From Sipunculus nudus (Eukaryota > Annelida > Sipuncula > Golfingiida > Sipunculidae), in the NCBI GenBank assembly GCA_026874595.1, contig CM049309.1, positions 68,122,926-68,186,925 on the forward strand: a stretch of 64,000 nt of DNA, in the 5' to 3' direction. The notes beneath the pieces are model-generated. The model ran no database searches. It was not told where the DNA came from and saw nothing but the letters and a program-made list of their open reading frames with translations. The position numbers were made by a program, and so were the translations under genes. Below, one piece after another: positions 11,575 through 23,280 of this stretch. Numbering within the stretch: position 1 is the first letter of the stretch; each line of letters starts with the position of its first letter.

Positions 11575-12455
11575 TCAATACCTGATATTGATGTTTAAAG
11601 TAGGCATGGCTTTCAGAGAGGTAGGCCAGACACCTAAAGTAGCATATCTAGGAAAGCATCTAGACCATTGATCAATGTTGGTAATCTTGGATTGGGGCCT
11701 GAGCTTGTCACTTGACTGGATAATGGTGTCAGTAGTATCCAACGTTGCTAACTTTAGGTAATCATTGGAGGGAGACTTTTCTTTAAGTTCAGGTGAATTA
11801 CTTTTAGTGATAGGCTGGTATGTACTATTGTGTGAAGGATTTTGTTTACTGCCTAAATGGTTGTTGTTACTGATTGCCCCTGAGGACCTACCTAGCATTG
11901 CGTGGACAGCACTGGAAGCAGCCGCAGTGGACATGGATTGCGAGGCTTGACTGGTTGAGGCCCCAGGTAAAGTAGTTGCATTGACGACATGCTGCGAAAT
12001 GGCAGGAGATGAGGCGCAAGAGACAGCCGATGCTGACAGGTCTAGGGCTTGGTCATGTTGATGGTCTGTACTGTGGCAGGATGAATGGTTGTAGTGTGTG
12101 GCTGAGGACAAGAAGAATTTTATGAGGAGGGAGCTGGTGTCTGTGGACCAAAGCATTTGTCCAACTCGTCGTTGAACACGCTGCGCATCATGGCCCGAAG
12201 ATCCTGCGAGGAAGTAGGTGCAACAGACTCTACGGATGTACTTGTACTTAGTGGTCCTGCTGAGTGACTGGTACAGATAGGCTCAGAGGTATTGGTGCCA
12301 GGCGCCGTTGTACTAGTTGGTGGTCCATCAGTAAAGTCGGCTAAGACGTAATCATGCAAGGTTGCTGGAGCTTTGCGCTTTCTAGCAGCCCTGGATCTTA
12401 ATCCAGGAGGCAATTGATCAGACACTGCAGGCTTGGTGCGTTTGGGCATCTGCAA
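11575..12455 (-). pseudogene. Gag-like N-terminal ORF of the DIRS-like element
   Basis: It starts MQMPKRTKPAV at 12,455 and continues with a basic patch (RSRAARKRKA) and a long Ser/Thr/Pro-rich segment. The first frame ends at 12,120. A second frame, overlapping by 37 nt, continues to 11,575 with the same low-complexity composition (ALDLSASAVSC, SQASQSMSTAA) and then a more ordered tail (NIDQWSRCFPRYATLGVWP). The two frames could reflect a frameshift mutation or programmed shifting. Position ahead of the RT and composition suggest a structural gag-like product, but no zinc knuckle is seen. Confidence 0.5.
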
Positions 12456-14610
12456 TGAAATAAATAAGTCCGCGCAGTTTGCAAGTTTCTATAAGGTAAT
12501 TGTACATTTAACTGTAGTTCCAATTAAAAAAACATATATTTCCAATGGAAGAATGTAGAAAAAAAGCTTAGGAACAAATCCAAGTAGCAAAGTTATTTAC
12601 ACGTGTACTTACAGCAATGATGTATGAATGTGATCCCAAATCATGATGTTTCAAGTACTTACAAGTGGTACTAGTGGAAATAATAGAGGCAAGCCGTACA
12701 GGTAAATTGCACGCCCAGCTCCCAACAAACAAACTAGATGACCTGAGGTCACGCGCTTGCCGGAAATGATGTAAAGTTAGTCAGATGAACGAGCAGTGTC
12801 AAAGTGAAAGAAAATAATCCTTAATTTGTGAAGAAAGAACCAATATTAACAAAGTTCTAAAGAAAATAAGATTTTGATATATTTTGATGACCTTGACCTT
12901 TGACTTATCTGAATAATAAACACAGGACTTCCAGATATCATCATGATATATGACAAGTGTAATTTACAAAACGATTCCTGCAAAACTGTGGCCAGTAGAA
13001 TGCTACATGTGAGACGCAATAACCGGGAAGCAGGCGAAAATGAGGACAACTGAAAAACAGACAAACACTCTGACAAACTGACCCAAGATTGAGAACAGAT
13101 GACTTAACCATGTAATGAAGAAACCTCAGAGGAAGATAATAAGCTATAGTTTATGTAAATGAGGTTAATAGTTTTGGAGATATGGCCAAAAAATGATATG
13201 TTGTGCAAGTTTGAGTGCACCGCCCCCTGGCGACTTATTCTGGAAAATGAAAAATCCGTTTCGATATATTACTGTAAGACATAAGATGTAATAGTTTTAA
13301 AAGGATTCTTTCAAAACTGTGGCCTGTAGAATGCTATATGTGAGACGCAAGAACCGGCAAGCAAGCGAATTTGAGGACAACTGAGAAACAGACAGACACA
13401 CAGACAAAGTGACTCAAGATTGAGACCAAATGAATACACCAGGTTTTTTGAAAGACCCAGAGGAAGAAAATAAGCTATAGTTTATGTAAATGAGGTTTAT
13501 AGTTTTGGAGATATGGCCAAAAAATGATATGTTGTGCATGTTTGAGTGCACCGCCCCCTAGCGGCCAATTCTGGAAAATGAAAAAATAGTTTTGACATGT
13601 TAGTGTATGACATAAGATGTAATAGTTTTTAAAGGATTCTTTCAAAATTGTGGCCTGTAGAATGCTATATGTGAGACGCAAGAACCGGCAAGCAAGCGGA
13701 TTTGAGGACAACTGAGACACAGACGGACACACAGACAAAGTGACACAAGATTGAGACCAGATGACTAAACAAGTTCATGGAGAAGACTTAGAGGAAAAAA
13801 ATAAACTATAGTTTTTGTAATTGAGGCTTATAATTTTGGAGATATTGCCAAAACATGATATGTTGGAGGGGTTTGTACCCAGCGCCCCCTAGCGGCCGAA
13901 TTCAAAAAATGAAAAATTGATTTCGAGATAATAGTGTAGGACTTAAGATATGTCAGTTTCAAAAAGATTCCTGCAAAACTGTGGCCTCCAGGGCAAGATG
14001 ACTGAAATCTCGAAATATCTCGTTTGACGAGATATTATACGAGATATTGCAAGACTTAATAGAATCTTGTAGTACTAGGTGAATGCTACCTGAAGCAAAA
14101 AACTAGACCTCTGTAACTTTAAAACTGACAAATTTAGAAAAATATCAGCACTTTTCCCCAAAAATGCGTTACCGTGGTTACCGCAAATTGAGTCAGCTAC
14201 ACACCAGAAGACAGGCCTTGGAATGACAATTAAAATGAGCTACTGTTGAAGTAGATACGACCAATATTAACACAGATATGAAGAAAAAACCGTTTTGTAT
14301 ACTTTTGATGACCTTGACCTTGACATTTGACCTATAATGCCCAAAAACAATAGGCCTCCAGGACTTTTGCTTGTCTACCAGCTGTATAAGTTTGAAAACA
14401 ATTGCTGGAAAATTGTGGCCTGTAGAGAGTTCACAGACAGACAGACAGACAAACAGACTAGATGACCTGAGGTCACGCGCTTGCCGGAAATGATGTAAAG
14501 TTAGGCAGATGAACGAGCAGTGTCAAAGTGAAAGAAAATAATCCATAGTTTGTGAAGAAAGAACCAATATTAACAAAGTTCTAAAGAAAATAAGATTTTG
14601 ATATATTTTG

Positions 14611-14640
14611 ATCACCTTGACCTTGACCTTTGACTTATTT
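14611..14640 (-). promoter_or_regulatory. Nuclear-receptor half-site cluster, one of about nine
   Basis: ACCTTGACCTTGACCTTTGA reads on the minus strand as tandem AGGTCA half-sites with 0- and 1-bp spacing, including TCAAGGTCA, the ERR/FTZ-F1-type extended half-site. Equivalent clusters are at about 12,888, 14,309, 14,951, 16,357, 16,656, 16,990, 18,438 and 21,225. Each of the higher-order blocks also opens with TGACCTGAGGTCA, an everted half-site pair. Function is unproven. Confidence 0.35.
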
Positions 14641-17600
14641 GAATAATAAACATAGGACTTCCAGATATCATCACGATATATGACAAGTGTAATTTACAAA
14701 ACGATTCCTGCAAAACTGTGGCCAGTAGAATGCTACATGTGAGACGCAAGAACCAGGAAGCAGGCGAAATTGAGGACAACTGACAAACAGACTAGATGAC
14801 CTGAGGTCACGCGCTTGCCGGAAATGATGTAAAGTTAGTCAGATGAACGAGCAGTGTCAAAGTGAAAGAAAATAATCCATAGTTTGTGAAGAAAGAACCA
14901 ACATTAATAAAGTTCTAAAAAAAATAAGATTTTGATATATTTTGATCACCTTGACCTTGACCTTTGACTTATTTGAATAATAAACATAGGACTTCCAGAT
15001 ATCATCACGATATATGACAAGTGTAATTTACAAAACGATTCCTGCAAAACTGTGGCCAGTAGAATGCTACATGTGAGACGCAAGAACCAGGAAGCAGGCG
15101 AAATTGAGGACAACTGACAAACAGACAACATACTGACAAACTGACCCAAGATTGTGAACAGATGACTTAATCATGTTATAAAGAAACCTCATAGGAAGAT
15201 AATAAGCTATAGTTTATGTAAATGAGGTTTACAGTTTTGGAGATATGGCCAAAAAATGATATGTTGTGCAAGATTGAGTGCACCGCCCTCTAGCGGCCAA
15301 TTCTGGAAAATGAAAAATCCGTTTCGAGATATTAGTGTAAGACATAATATGTAATAGTTTTAAAAGGATTCTTTCAAAACTGTGGCCTGTAGAATGCTAT
15401 ATGTGAGACGCAAGAACCGGCAAGCAAGCGAATTTGAGGACAACTGAGATACAGACGGACACACAGACAGTGACTCAAGATTGAGACCAAATGAATACAC
15501 CAGGTTTTTTGAAAGACCCCGAGGAAGAAAATAAGCTATAGTTTCTGTAAATGAGGTTTATAGTTTTGGAGATATGGCCAAAAAATGATATGTTGTGCAA
15601 GTTTGAGTGCACCGCCCCCTAGCGGCCAATTCTGGAAAATGAAAAAATAGTTTTGAGATGTTAGTGTATGACATAAGATGTAATAGTTTTTAAAGGATTC
15701 TTTCAAAACTGTGGCCTGTAGAATGCTATATGTGAGACGCAAGAACCGGCAAGCAAGCGGATTTGAGGACAACTGAGACACAGACGGACACACAGACAAA
15801 GTGACACAAGATTGAGACCAGATGACTAAACAAGTTCATGGAGAAGACTGAGAGGAAAAAGATAAACTATAGTTTTTGTAATTGAGGCTTATAATTTTGG
15901 AGATATTGCCAAAACATGATATGTTGGAGGGGTTTGTACCCAGCGCCCCCTAGCGGCCGAATTCAAAAAATGAAAAATTGATTTCGAGATAATAGTGTAG
16001 GACTTAAGATATGTCAGTTTCAAAAAGATTCCTGCAAAACTGTGGCCTCCAGGGCAAGGTGACTGAAATCTCGAAATATCTATACGAGATATTGCAAGAC
16101 TTAATAGAATCTTGTAGTACTAGGTGAATGCTACTTGAAGCAAAAAACTAGACCTCTGTAACTTTAAAACTGACAAATTTAAAAAAATATCAGCACTTTT
16201 CCCCAAAAATGCGTTACCATGGTTACCGCAAATTGAGTCAGCTACACACCAGAAGACAGGCCTTGGAATGACAATTAAAATGAGCTACTGTTGAAGTAGA
16301 TACGACCAATATTAACACAGATATGAAGAAAAAACCGTTTTGTATACTTTTGATGACCTTGACCTTGACATTTGACCTATAATGCCCAAAAACAATAGGC
16401 CTCCAGGACTTTTGCTTGTCTACCAGCTGTATAAGTTTGAAAACAATTGCTGGAAAATTGTGGCCTGTAGAGAGTTCACAGACAGACAGACAGACAAACA
16501 GACTAGATGACCTGAGGTCACGCGCTTGCCGGAAATGATGTAAAGTTAGGCAGATGAACGAGCAGTGTCAAAGTGAAAGAAAATAATCCATAGTTTGTGA
16601 AGAAAGAACCAATATTAACAAAGTTCTAAAGAAAATAAGATTTTGATATATTTTGATCACCTTGACCTTGACCTTTGACTTATTTGAATAATAAACATAG
16701 GACTTCCAGATATCATCACGATATATGACAAGTGTAATTTACAAAACGATTCCTGCAAAACTGTGGCCAGTAGAATGCTACATGTGAGACGCAAGAACCA
16801 GGAAGCAGGCGAAATTGAGGACAACTGACAAACAGACTAGATGACCTGAGGTCACGCGCTTGCCGGAAATGATGTAAAGTTAGTCAGATGAACGAGCAGT
16901 GTCAAAGTGAAAGAAAATAATCCATAGTTTGTGAGAAAGAACCAACATTAATAAAGTTCTAAAAAAAATAAGATTTTGATATATTTTGATCACCTTGACC
17001 TTGACCTTTGACTTATTTGAATAATAAACATAGGACTTCCAGATATCATCACGATATATGACAAGTGTAATTTACAAAACGATTCCTGCAAAACTGTGGC
17101 CAGTAGAATGCTTCATGTGAGACGCAAGAACCAGGAAGCAGGCGAAATTAAGGACAACTGACAAACAGACAACATACTGACAAACTGACCCAAGATTGTG
17201 AACAGATGACTTAATCATGTTATAAAGAAACCTCATAGGAAGATAATAAGCTATAGTTTATGTAAATGAGGTTTACAGTTTTGGAGATATGGCCAAAAAA
17301 TGATATGTTGTGCAAGATTGAGTGCACCGCCCTCTAGCGGCCAATTCTGGAAAATGAAAAATCCGTTTCGAGATATTAGTGTAAGACATAATATGTAATA
17401 GTTTTAAAAGGATTCTTTCAAAACTGTGGCCTGTAGAATGCTATATGTGAGACGCAAGAACCTGCAAGCAAGCGGATTTGAGGACAACTGAGATACAGAC
17501 GGACACACAGACAAAGTGACTCAAGATTGAGACCAAATGAATACACCAGGTTTTTTGAAAGACCCCGAAGAAGAAAATAAGCTATAGTTTCTGTAAATGA

Positions 17601-18603
17601 GGTTTATAGTTTTGGAGATATGGCCAAAAAATGATATGCTGGCAAGTTTGAGTGCACCGCCCCCTAGCGGCCAATTCTGGAAAATGAAAAATCGGTTTCG
17701 AAATATTAGTGTAAGACATAAGATGTAATAGTTTTAAAATGATTCTTTCAAAACTGTGACCTGTAGAATGCTATATGTGAGACGCCAGAACCGATAAGCA
17801 GGCGAATTTGATGAAAACTGAGAAACAGACGGACACACTGACAAAGTGACTCAAGATTGAGTCGAAATGACTACACCAGGATTCCGAAAAGACTCAGAGG
17901 ATGAAAATAAGCTATAGTTTATGTAATTGAGGTCTTACAGTTTTGGAGATATGGCCAAAACATGATATGTTGGGTAGGTTTGCATACAGCGCCACCTAGC
18001 GGCTGCGTTCAAAAAATGGAAAAATTGTTTCGAGATAATAGTGTAGGACTTACGATATGTCAGTTTCCAAAAGATTCCTGCAAAACGGTGACCTCCAGGG
18101 CAAGATTACTGAAATCTCGAAATATCTCGTTTGACGAGATATTGTACGAGATATCGCAAGACTTTTAATAAAATCTTGCAGTACTTGTTAAATGCTACCT
18201 GATGCAAAAAACTAGACCTCTCTAGCTTTAAAACGGACAAAGTTAGAAAAATAAGACCCCTTATTTCAGAATATCATGACTTTTTCCCCAAAATGCTTAA
18301 CCATGGTTACGGCAAATTTGAAAGAGCTACACACCAGAAGAAAGGCCTTGGAATGACGTTAAAAATGAGCTATGTTTGAAGAAGATACCACTAAAAGTTA
18401 CAAAGATATGAAGAAAAAACCGTTCTGAGAAGTTTTGATGACCTTGACCTTGACCTTGGACCTATGTCGCCCAATAACAATAGGCCTCGAGGACTTTAGC
18501 TTGTCTATCAGCTGTGTAAGTTTAAAAGGAATTGCTGCAAAATTGTGGCCTGTAGAGAGTACACAGACAGACAGACAAACAGACATCCGCGACTGACCAA
18601 CCT

Positions 18604-18633
18604 GCTTGCAGAAATCGAAGATTTCCGGCAAGC
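18604..18633 (+). repeat. Terminal hairpin of the 330-bp array element
   Basis: GCTTGC-A-GAAATC-GAA-GATTTC-CG-GCAAGC folds into a 12-bp stem with small bulges. It ends the third long block and is preceded by CATCCGCGACTGACCAACC. The same sequence recurs at 21,387-21,416 and 21,447-21,476. Confidence 0.75.
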
Positions 18634-21386
18634 AACAAACATACTGACAAACTGACCCAAGATTGAGAACAGATGACTTATTCATGTTATGAAGAAACCT
18701 CAGAGGAAGATAATAAGCTATAGTTTATGTAAATGAGGTTAATAGTTTTGGAGATATCGCCAAAAAATGATATGTTGTGCAAGTTTGAGTGCACCGCCCC
18801 CTAGCGGCCAATTCTGGAAAATGAAAAATCCGTTTCGAGATATTAGTGTAAGACATAAGATGTTATAATTTTAAAAGGATTCTTTCAAAACTGTGGCCTG
18901 AAGAATGCTATATGTGAGACGTAAGAACCGGCAAGCAAGCGAATTTGAGGACAAACTGAGAAACAGACGGACACACAGACAAAGTGACTCAAGATTGAGA
19001 CCAAATGAATACACCAGGTTTTTGGAAAGACCCAGAGGAAGAAAAGAAGCTATAGTTTATGTAAATGAGGTTTATAGTTTTGGAGATATGGCCGAAAAAT
19101 GATATGTGGTGCAAGTTTGAGTGCACTGCCCCCTAGCGGCCAATTCTGGAAAATGAAAAATCGGTTTCGAGATATTAGTGTAAGACATTAGATGTAATAG
19201 TTATAAAAGGATTCTTTCAAAACTGTGGCCTGAAGAATGCTATATGTGAGATGCAAGAACCGGCAAGCAAGCGAATTTGAGGACAACTGAGAAACAGACG
19301 GACACACAGACAAAGTGACTCAAGATTGAGACCAAATGAATACACCAGGTTTTTTGAAAGACCCAGAGGAAGAAAATTAGCTATAGTTTATGTAAATGAG
19401 GTTTATAGTTTTGGAGATATGGCCGAAAAATGATATGTTGTGCAGGTTTGAGTGCACCGCCCCCTAGCGGCCAATTCTGGAAAATGAAAAATCGGTTTCG
19501 AGATATTAGTGTAAGACATTAGATGTAATAGTTATAAAAGGATTCTTTCAAAACTGTGGCCTGAAGAATGCTATATGTGAGATGCAAGAACCGGCAAGCA
19601 AGCGAATTTGAGGACAACTGAGAAACAGACGGACACACAGACAAAGTGACTCAATATTGAGACCAAATGAATACACCAGGATTTTGGAAAGACCCAGAGG
19701 AAGAAAATAAGCTATAGTTTATGTAAATGAGGTTTATAGATTGGAGATATGGCCGAAAAATGATATGTTGTGCAAGTTTGAGTGCACCGCCCCCTAGCGG
19801 CCAATTCTGGAAAATGAAAAATCGGTTTCGAGATATTAGTGTAAGACATTAGATGTAATAGTTATAAAAGGATTCTTTCAAAACTGTGGCCTGAAGAATG
19901 CTATATGTGAGATGCAAGAACCGGCAAGCAAGCGAATTTGAAGACAACTGAGAAACAGACGGACACACAGACAAAGTGACTAAAGATTGAGACCAAATGA
20001 ATACACCAGGTTTTTTGAAAGACCCAGAGGAAGAAAATAAGCTATAGTTTATGTAAATGAGGTTTATAGTTTTGGAGATATGGCCTAAAAATGATGTTGT
20101 GCAAGTTTGAGTGCACCGCCCCCTAGCGGCCAATTCTGGAAAATGAAAAATCGGTTTCGAGATATTAGTGTTAGACATTAGATGTAATAGTTATAAAAGG
20201 ATTCTTTCAAAACTGTGGCCTGAAGAATGCTATATGTGAGATGCAAGAACTGGCAAGCAAGCGAATTTCAGGACAACTGAGAAACAGACGGACACACAGA
20301 CAAAGTGACTCAAGATTGAGACCAAATGAATACACCAGGTTTTTGGAAAGACCCAGAGGAAGAAAATAAGCTATAGTTTATGTAAATGAGGTTTATAGTT
20401 TGGAGATATGGCCGAAAAATGATATGTTGTGCAAGTTTGAGTGCACCGCCCCCTAGCGGCCAATTCTGGAAAATGAAAAATCGGTTTCGAGATATAGTGT
20501 AAGACATGAGATGTTATAGTTTTGAAAGGATTGTTTCAAAACTGTGGCCTGTAGAATGCTATATGTGAGACGCAAGAACCGGCAATCAAGCGGATTTGAG
20601 GACAACTGAGAAACAGACAGACACACAGACAAAGTGACTCAAGATTGAGACCAAATGAATACACCAGGTTTTTGGAAAGACCCAGAGGAAGAAAATAAGC
20701 TATAGTTTATGTAATTGAGGCTTACAGTTTTGGAGATATGGCCAAAACATGGTATGTTGGGGAGGTTTGCATACAGCGCCGCCTAGCGGCCGCATTCAGA
20801 AAATGGAAAAACGATTTCGAGATAATAGTGTAGGACTTAAGATATGTCAGTTTCAAAAAGATTCCAGCAAAACTGTGGCCTCCAGGGCAAGACTACTGAA
20901 ATCTCGAAATATCTCGTTTGACGAGATATTATACGAGATATGGCGAGACTTATAAAACAATCTTGCAGTACTTGTTGAATGCTACCAGATGCAAAAAACT
21001 AGACCTCTCTAGCTTTAAAACTGACAAAGTTAAAAAAATAAGGCCCATTTTTTTCGAATATCATGACTTTTTTCCAAAAATTTGTAACCATGGTAACAGC
21101 AAATTTCAGTCAGCTAAACACCAGATGACTGGCCTTGGAATGACGTGTAAAATGAGCTATGTTTGAAGAAGATACAACTAATAGTGATATAGATATGAAG
21201 AAAAAACCATTTTCGGAAGTTTTGATGACCTTGACCTTGACCTTTAACCTATAATGCCCAAAATCAATAGGCCTCCAGGACTTATGCTTGTCTACAAGCT
21301 GTATAAGTTTAAAAGCAATTGCTGCAAAATTGTGGCCTGTAGAGAGTACACAGACAGACAAACAGACATCCGCGACTGACCAACCT

Positions 21387-21476
21387 GCTTGCAGAAATCG
21401 AAGATTTCCGGCAAGCAACAAACAGACATCCGCTACTGACCAACCTGCTTGCAGAAATCGAAGATTTCCGGCAAGC
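21387..21476 (+). repeat. Duplicated terminal hairpin at the array's right end
   Basis: Two copies of the GCTTGC...GCAAGC hairpin sit 60 bp apart, each with the ACAGACATCCGC(G/T)ACTGACCAACC lead-in. This marks the right boundary of the array; sequence after about 21,480 is unrelated. Confidence 0.75.
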
Positions 21477-21480
21477 AATA

Positions 21481-22065
21481 AAAGATAGTGAAATGATACA
21501 GTAGTATATGTAGATAGTACACACAGTGAGAACGGCGCTAGCCAAGATAACAAATATAATATTAATACAAAATCACGCGTATAACAGCGGGCTACGGCCC
21601 TCGCCCTGAAAGTGAAACAGTCCTGTAACACACAGGCAGACAACGGGCTACAGCCCTCGCCCAGTAACAGTCCAGATACACACCAATGGGAGCTAGGGCA
21701 ATAATGAAATAAATTAAAAATAGGAAATACAAACAACATTAAAATAGCACATGGAAATTCAGGGGAAAAACCCATGAAATCACAACGCAAACGGCAAGTG
21801 AACAAAAATTAAATCGGCGATGGGCGCAAGACAGATCGAGAGGGAGAATTATGCCATTAATAACCCTTTAATTTTATGTTGGGAAAAGCATAAGGCCGAA
21901 ACAGCGGGGTAAAGTCAAAAAATAAAACGGGAGATATTGAATAATCAGGGCTAGAGTGGTAACAGAGGAAGTACACAGTGAACTTGCCTGTAAAAAGAAA
22001 CTCGTGCAAAGTATACTATAAACACTTCACTGGCCGCAAGTAGTTCCCTATGCCCGATCAAGCCG
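21481..22065. other. Unassigned stretch with a short GGGCTA repeat
   Basis: GGGCTACGGCCCTCGCC at 21,590 and GGGCTACAGCCCTCGCC at 21,648 are near-identical self-complementary motifs about 58 bp apart. Lying downstream (minus strand) of the SGNH remnant, the stretch may be 3' sequence of the same element. No gene is seen. Confidence 0.45.
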
Positions 22066-22430
22066 CTACGCGTAGACCATAGCACGATCGATGGCTCTCT
22101 TGATGCTGCATGCGTATAGGCCGGAACCTTGAAAATTGAGGTGAACGCCATCGAGACAGTAAATATTTTAGAGCCGAAGCCCCTATGCTTCCAAACAGCT
22201 ATACGAGAGTGACCGGTTGCCATTTTAGATAGCCCAATGTTACACAAAGCAACCCTCTTGTTACGCTGGAAAATAATCCAATAGTGACCCTGTCTAGACT
22301 GTATGCCGTTACAATCATCTCGGCAAAATAGAAGATATGTTGAGAAAGTCGTTCAGGTGAGATGGCCGGGCAACAGAGATCGTTAGAGCCTGTATCAACA
22401 AAGACAACATTAGGCTGACCAAGTTCACAT
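22066..22430 (-). pseudogene. SGNH hydrolase-like domain fragment
   Basis: The minus strand encodes PNVVFVDTGSNDLCC (GxND-type block), then ISPERLSQHIFYFAEMIV, then in another frame AVWKHRGFGSKIF, and in a third frame DGVHLNFQGSGLY, the D-x-x-H block that supplies the catalytic Asp and His of SGNH/GDSL esterases. It ends at a stop at 22,066-22,068. Block order fits the family. At least two frameshifts separate the blocks, and the N-terminal catalytic Ser block is missing, so the copy is dead. SGNH domains of this kind occur in some tyrosine-recombinase and CR1-type retrotransposons, so a mobile origin is likely, although no RT is adjacent. Confidence 0.65.
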
Positions 22431-22861
22431 GGGTGGATGCTGGCTGGTTAGCGATTTGACCGCTAGGGGCGCTCGTAGCTTTATGCCGCCAACCCTGTGG
22501 AACAAAACATGAGTTCAGCAGCAGTGGAGGTAGTGTCGGTCAAGTGAAACTTCAAAATATAAAAAATCTAGCGACTGGTTCTGCTGGAAGCCAGGAGCTG
22601 AGTGACAATGCAGTGATGAGGCACTGGAGTAACGATTAGGGTTTTGTACATATGCAGTAATGCACTAGCAGAGAGAGGGGGTGAATATCAGCCAATCAGC
22701 AATAATATAGAATGACCAGTCAGAACCAAATACTGTTGACCTTTTTAACCTAAAGAGCGTCCATCCAGGCTGAACCAGGATCCAATCTACGTGATCTAAA
22801 AACCAACAGTGCATGATGTAGTACTGAATAAATACTTCAATGGTCCTCCGACCTTTAAAGG

Positions 22862-22862
<1 letters not shown>
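22431..22862. other. Unassigned stretch before the TA microsatellite
   Basis: No gene is recognised. GACCGCTAGGGGCGCTCG near 22,458 is another partial CTCF-like core. Confidence 0.4.

Positions 22863-22921
<59 letters not shown>
22863..22921. repeat. (TA)n microsatellite
   Basis: About 29 uninterrupted TA units are followed by ACACAC. Confidence 0.95.
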
Positions 22922-22927
<6 letters not shown>

Positions 22928-23031
22928 TTGTGGGGTTGATACTAGGAGGAGGTAGTCTATTAGACATGTACAGGTGAATATACTAAGTGTACTGAGAAAT
23001 GCTGGTACTCCTTATGTTTTTCCATTATATT

Positions 23032-23272
23032 GGGGGGGGGGGGGGGGGGGCTGGTTCAGCTGTCAAAAACCTCAGGATCATTATGTCCTATTATCTTTTT
23101 TCAAAAATGATCGTAACCACCTCAACCTTTTCTCATTTTTTCATGTTCCCATTTACCATATAATGGTTTGGTGAAAATTTCTTGAATTTGAGTCAGTTTG
23201 TACTTCTCATTTTTTCATGTTCCCATTTACCATATCATGGTTTGGTGAAAATTTCTTGAATTTGAGTCAGTT
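23032..23272 (+). repeat. Poly-G tract and 72-bp tandem duplication
   Basis: Nineteen G at 23,032-23,050 are followed by two copies (about 23,131-23,200 and 23,204-23,272) of a unit with TCTCATTTTTTCATGTTCCC and ATGGTTTGGTGAAAATTTC. Related wording (AAAATGATCATAACC, TTTCTTGACC) occurs at 26,130-26,290 and 28,910-29,180, so the unit belongs to a dispersed family. Confidence 0.7.
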
Positions 23273-23280
23273 TGTTAGTA

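Larger units (their letters stand above)
9613..12455 (-). mobile_element. DIRS-like tyrosine-recombinase retrotransposon, truncated and decayed
   Basis: In minus-strand order there is a gag-like region (12,455-11,575), a linker, then reverse transcriptase and RNase H (about 11,170-9,640). The RT/RNase H signatures are of the DIRS/Ngaro type. The element breaks off at about 9,612, just past the RNase H motif DALSR, where it meets the tandem element at 7,869-9,612. The expected downstream tyrosine recombinase (and methyltransferase, if DIRS1-like) is therefore absent, and no terminal repeats are seen. Confidence 0.75.
13221..20795 (-). promoter_or_regulatory. Sixteen CTCF-like cores at 330-bp spacing
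   Basis: Each 330-bp unit carries, on the minus strand, CCGCTAGGGGGCG(G/C) or a close variant. Positions of the motif start are about 13,221, 13,551, 13,881, 15,283, 15,611, 15,942, 17,327, 17,656, 17,994, 18,793, 19,125, 19,456, 19,789, 20,118, 20,450 and 20,776. About eleven keep the uninterrupted GCCCCCTAGCGG core. The known bilaterian CTCF consensus core is CCGCGNGGNGGCAG (or CCASYAGRKGGCR), which differs at one or two positions. Binding is not shown; this is motif similarity only. Confidence 0.4.
12733..21480 (+). repeat. Tandem array, 330-bp units in long-short higher-order pattern
   Basis: The basic 330-bp unit runs from AAGCTATAGTTTATGTAA through GGAGATATGGCC, GCACCGCCCCCTAGCGGCC and TTCAAAACTGTGGCCTG to GACGGACACACAGAC. 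Higher-order blocks begin AGATGACCTGAGGTCACGCG at 12,735, 14,459, 14,795, 16,503 and 16,839, giving long (about 1.71 kb), short (336 bp), long, short, long. Segments 14,459-15,590 and 16,503-17,633 are almost identical, so one duplication is recent. From 18,640 the array expands to seven consecutive 330-bp units (18,793-20,776 spacing). Long blocks end in a GACAGACAGACAAACAGAC tract. The left edge carries CGCTTGCCGGAAAT and the right edge the inverted ATTTCCGGCAAGC within a hairpin, consistent with a mobile element whose core amplified. Open frames inside are repeat artefacts. Confidence 0.85.

Noticed and set aside
12733-21480. CRISPR-like array
   Set aside because: Units are 330 bp and contiguous, with no short repeats separated by unique spacers, and the context is eukaryotic.
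21110-21805. A 231-codon minus-strand open frame
   Set aside because: It runs through the duplicated terminal hairpins and out of the repeat array. The repeated SISASRLVS-type segments come from DNA repeats, and no domain is seen.
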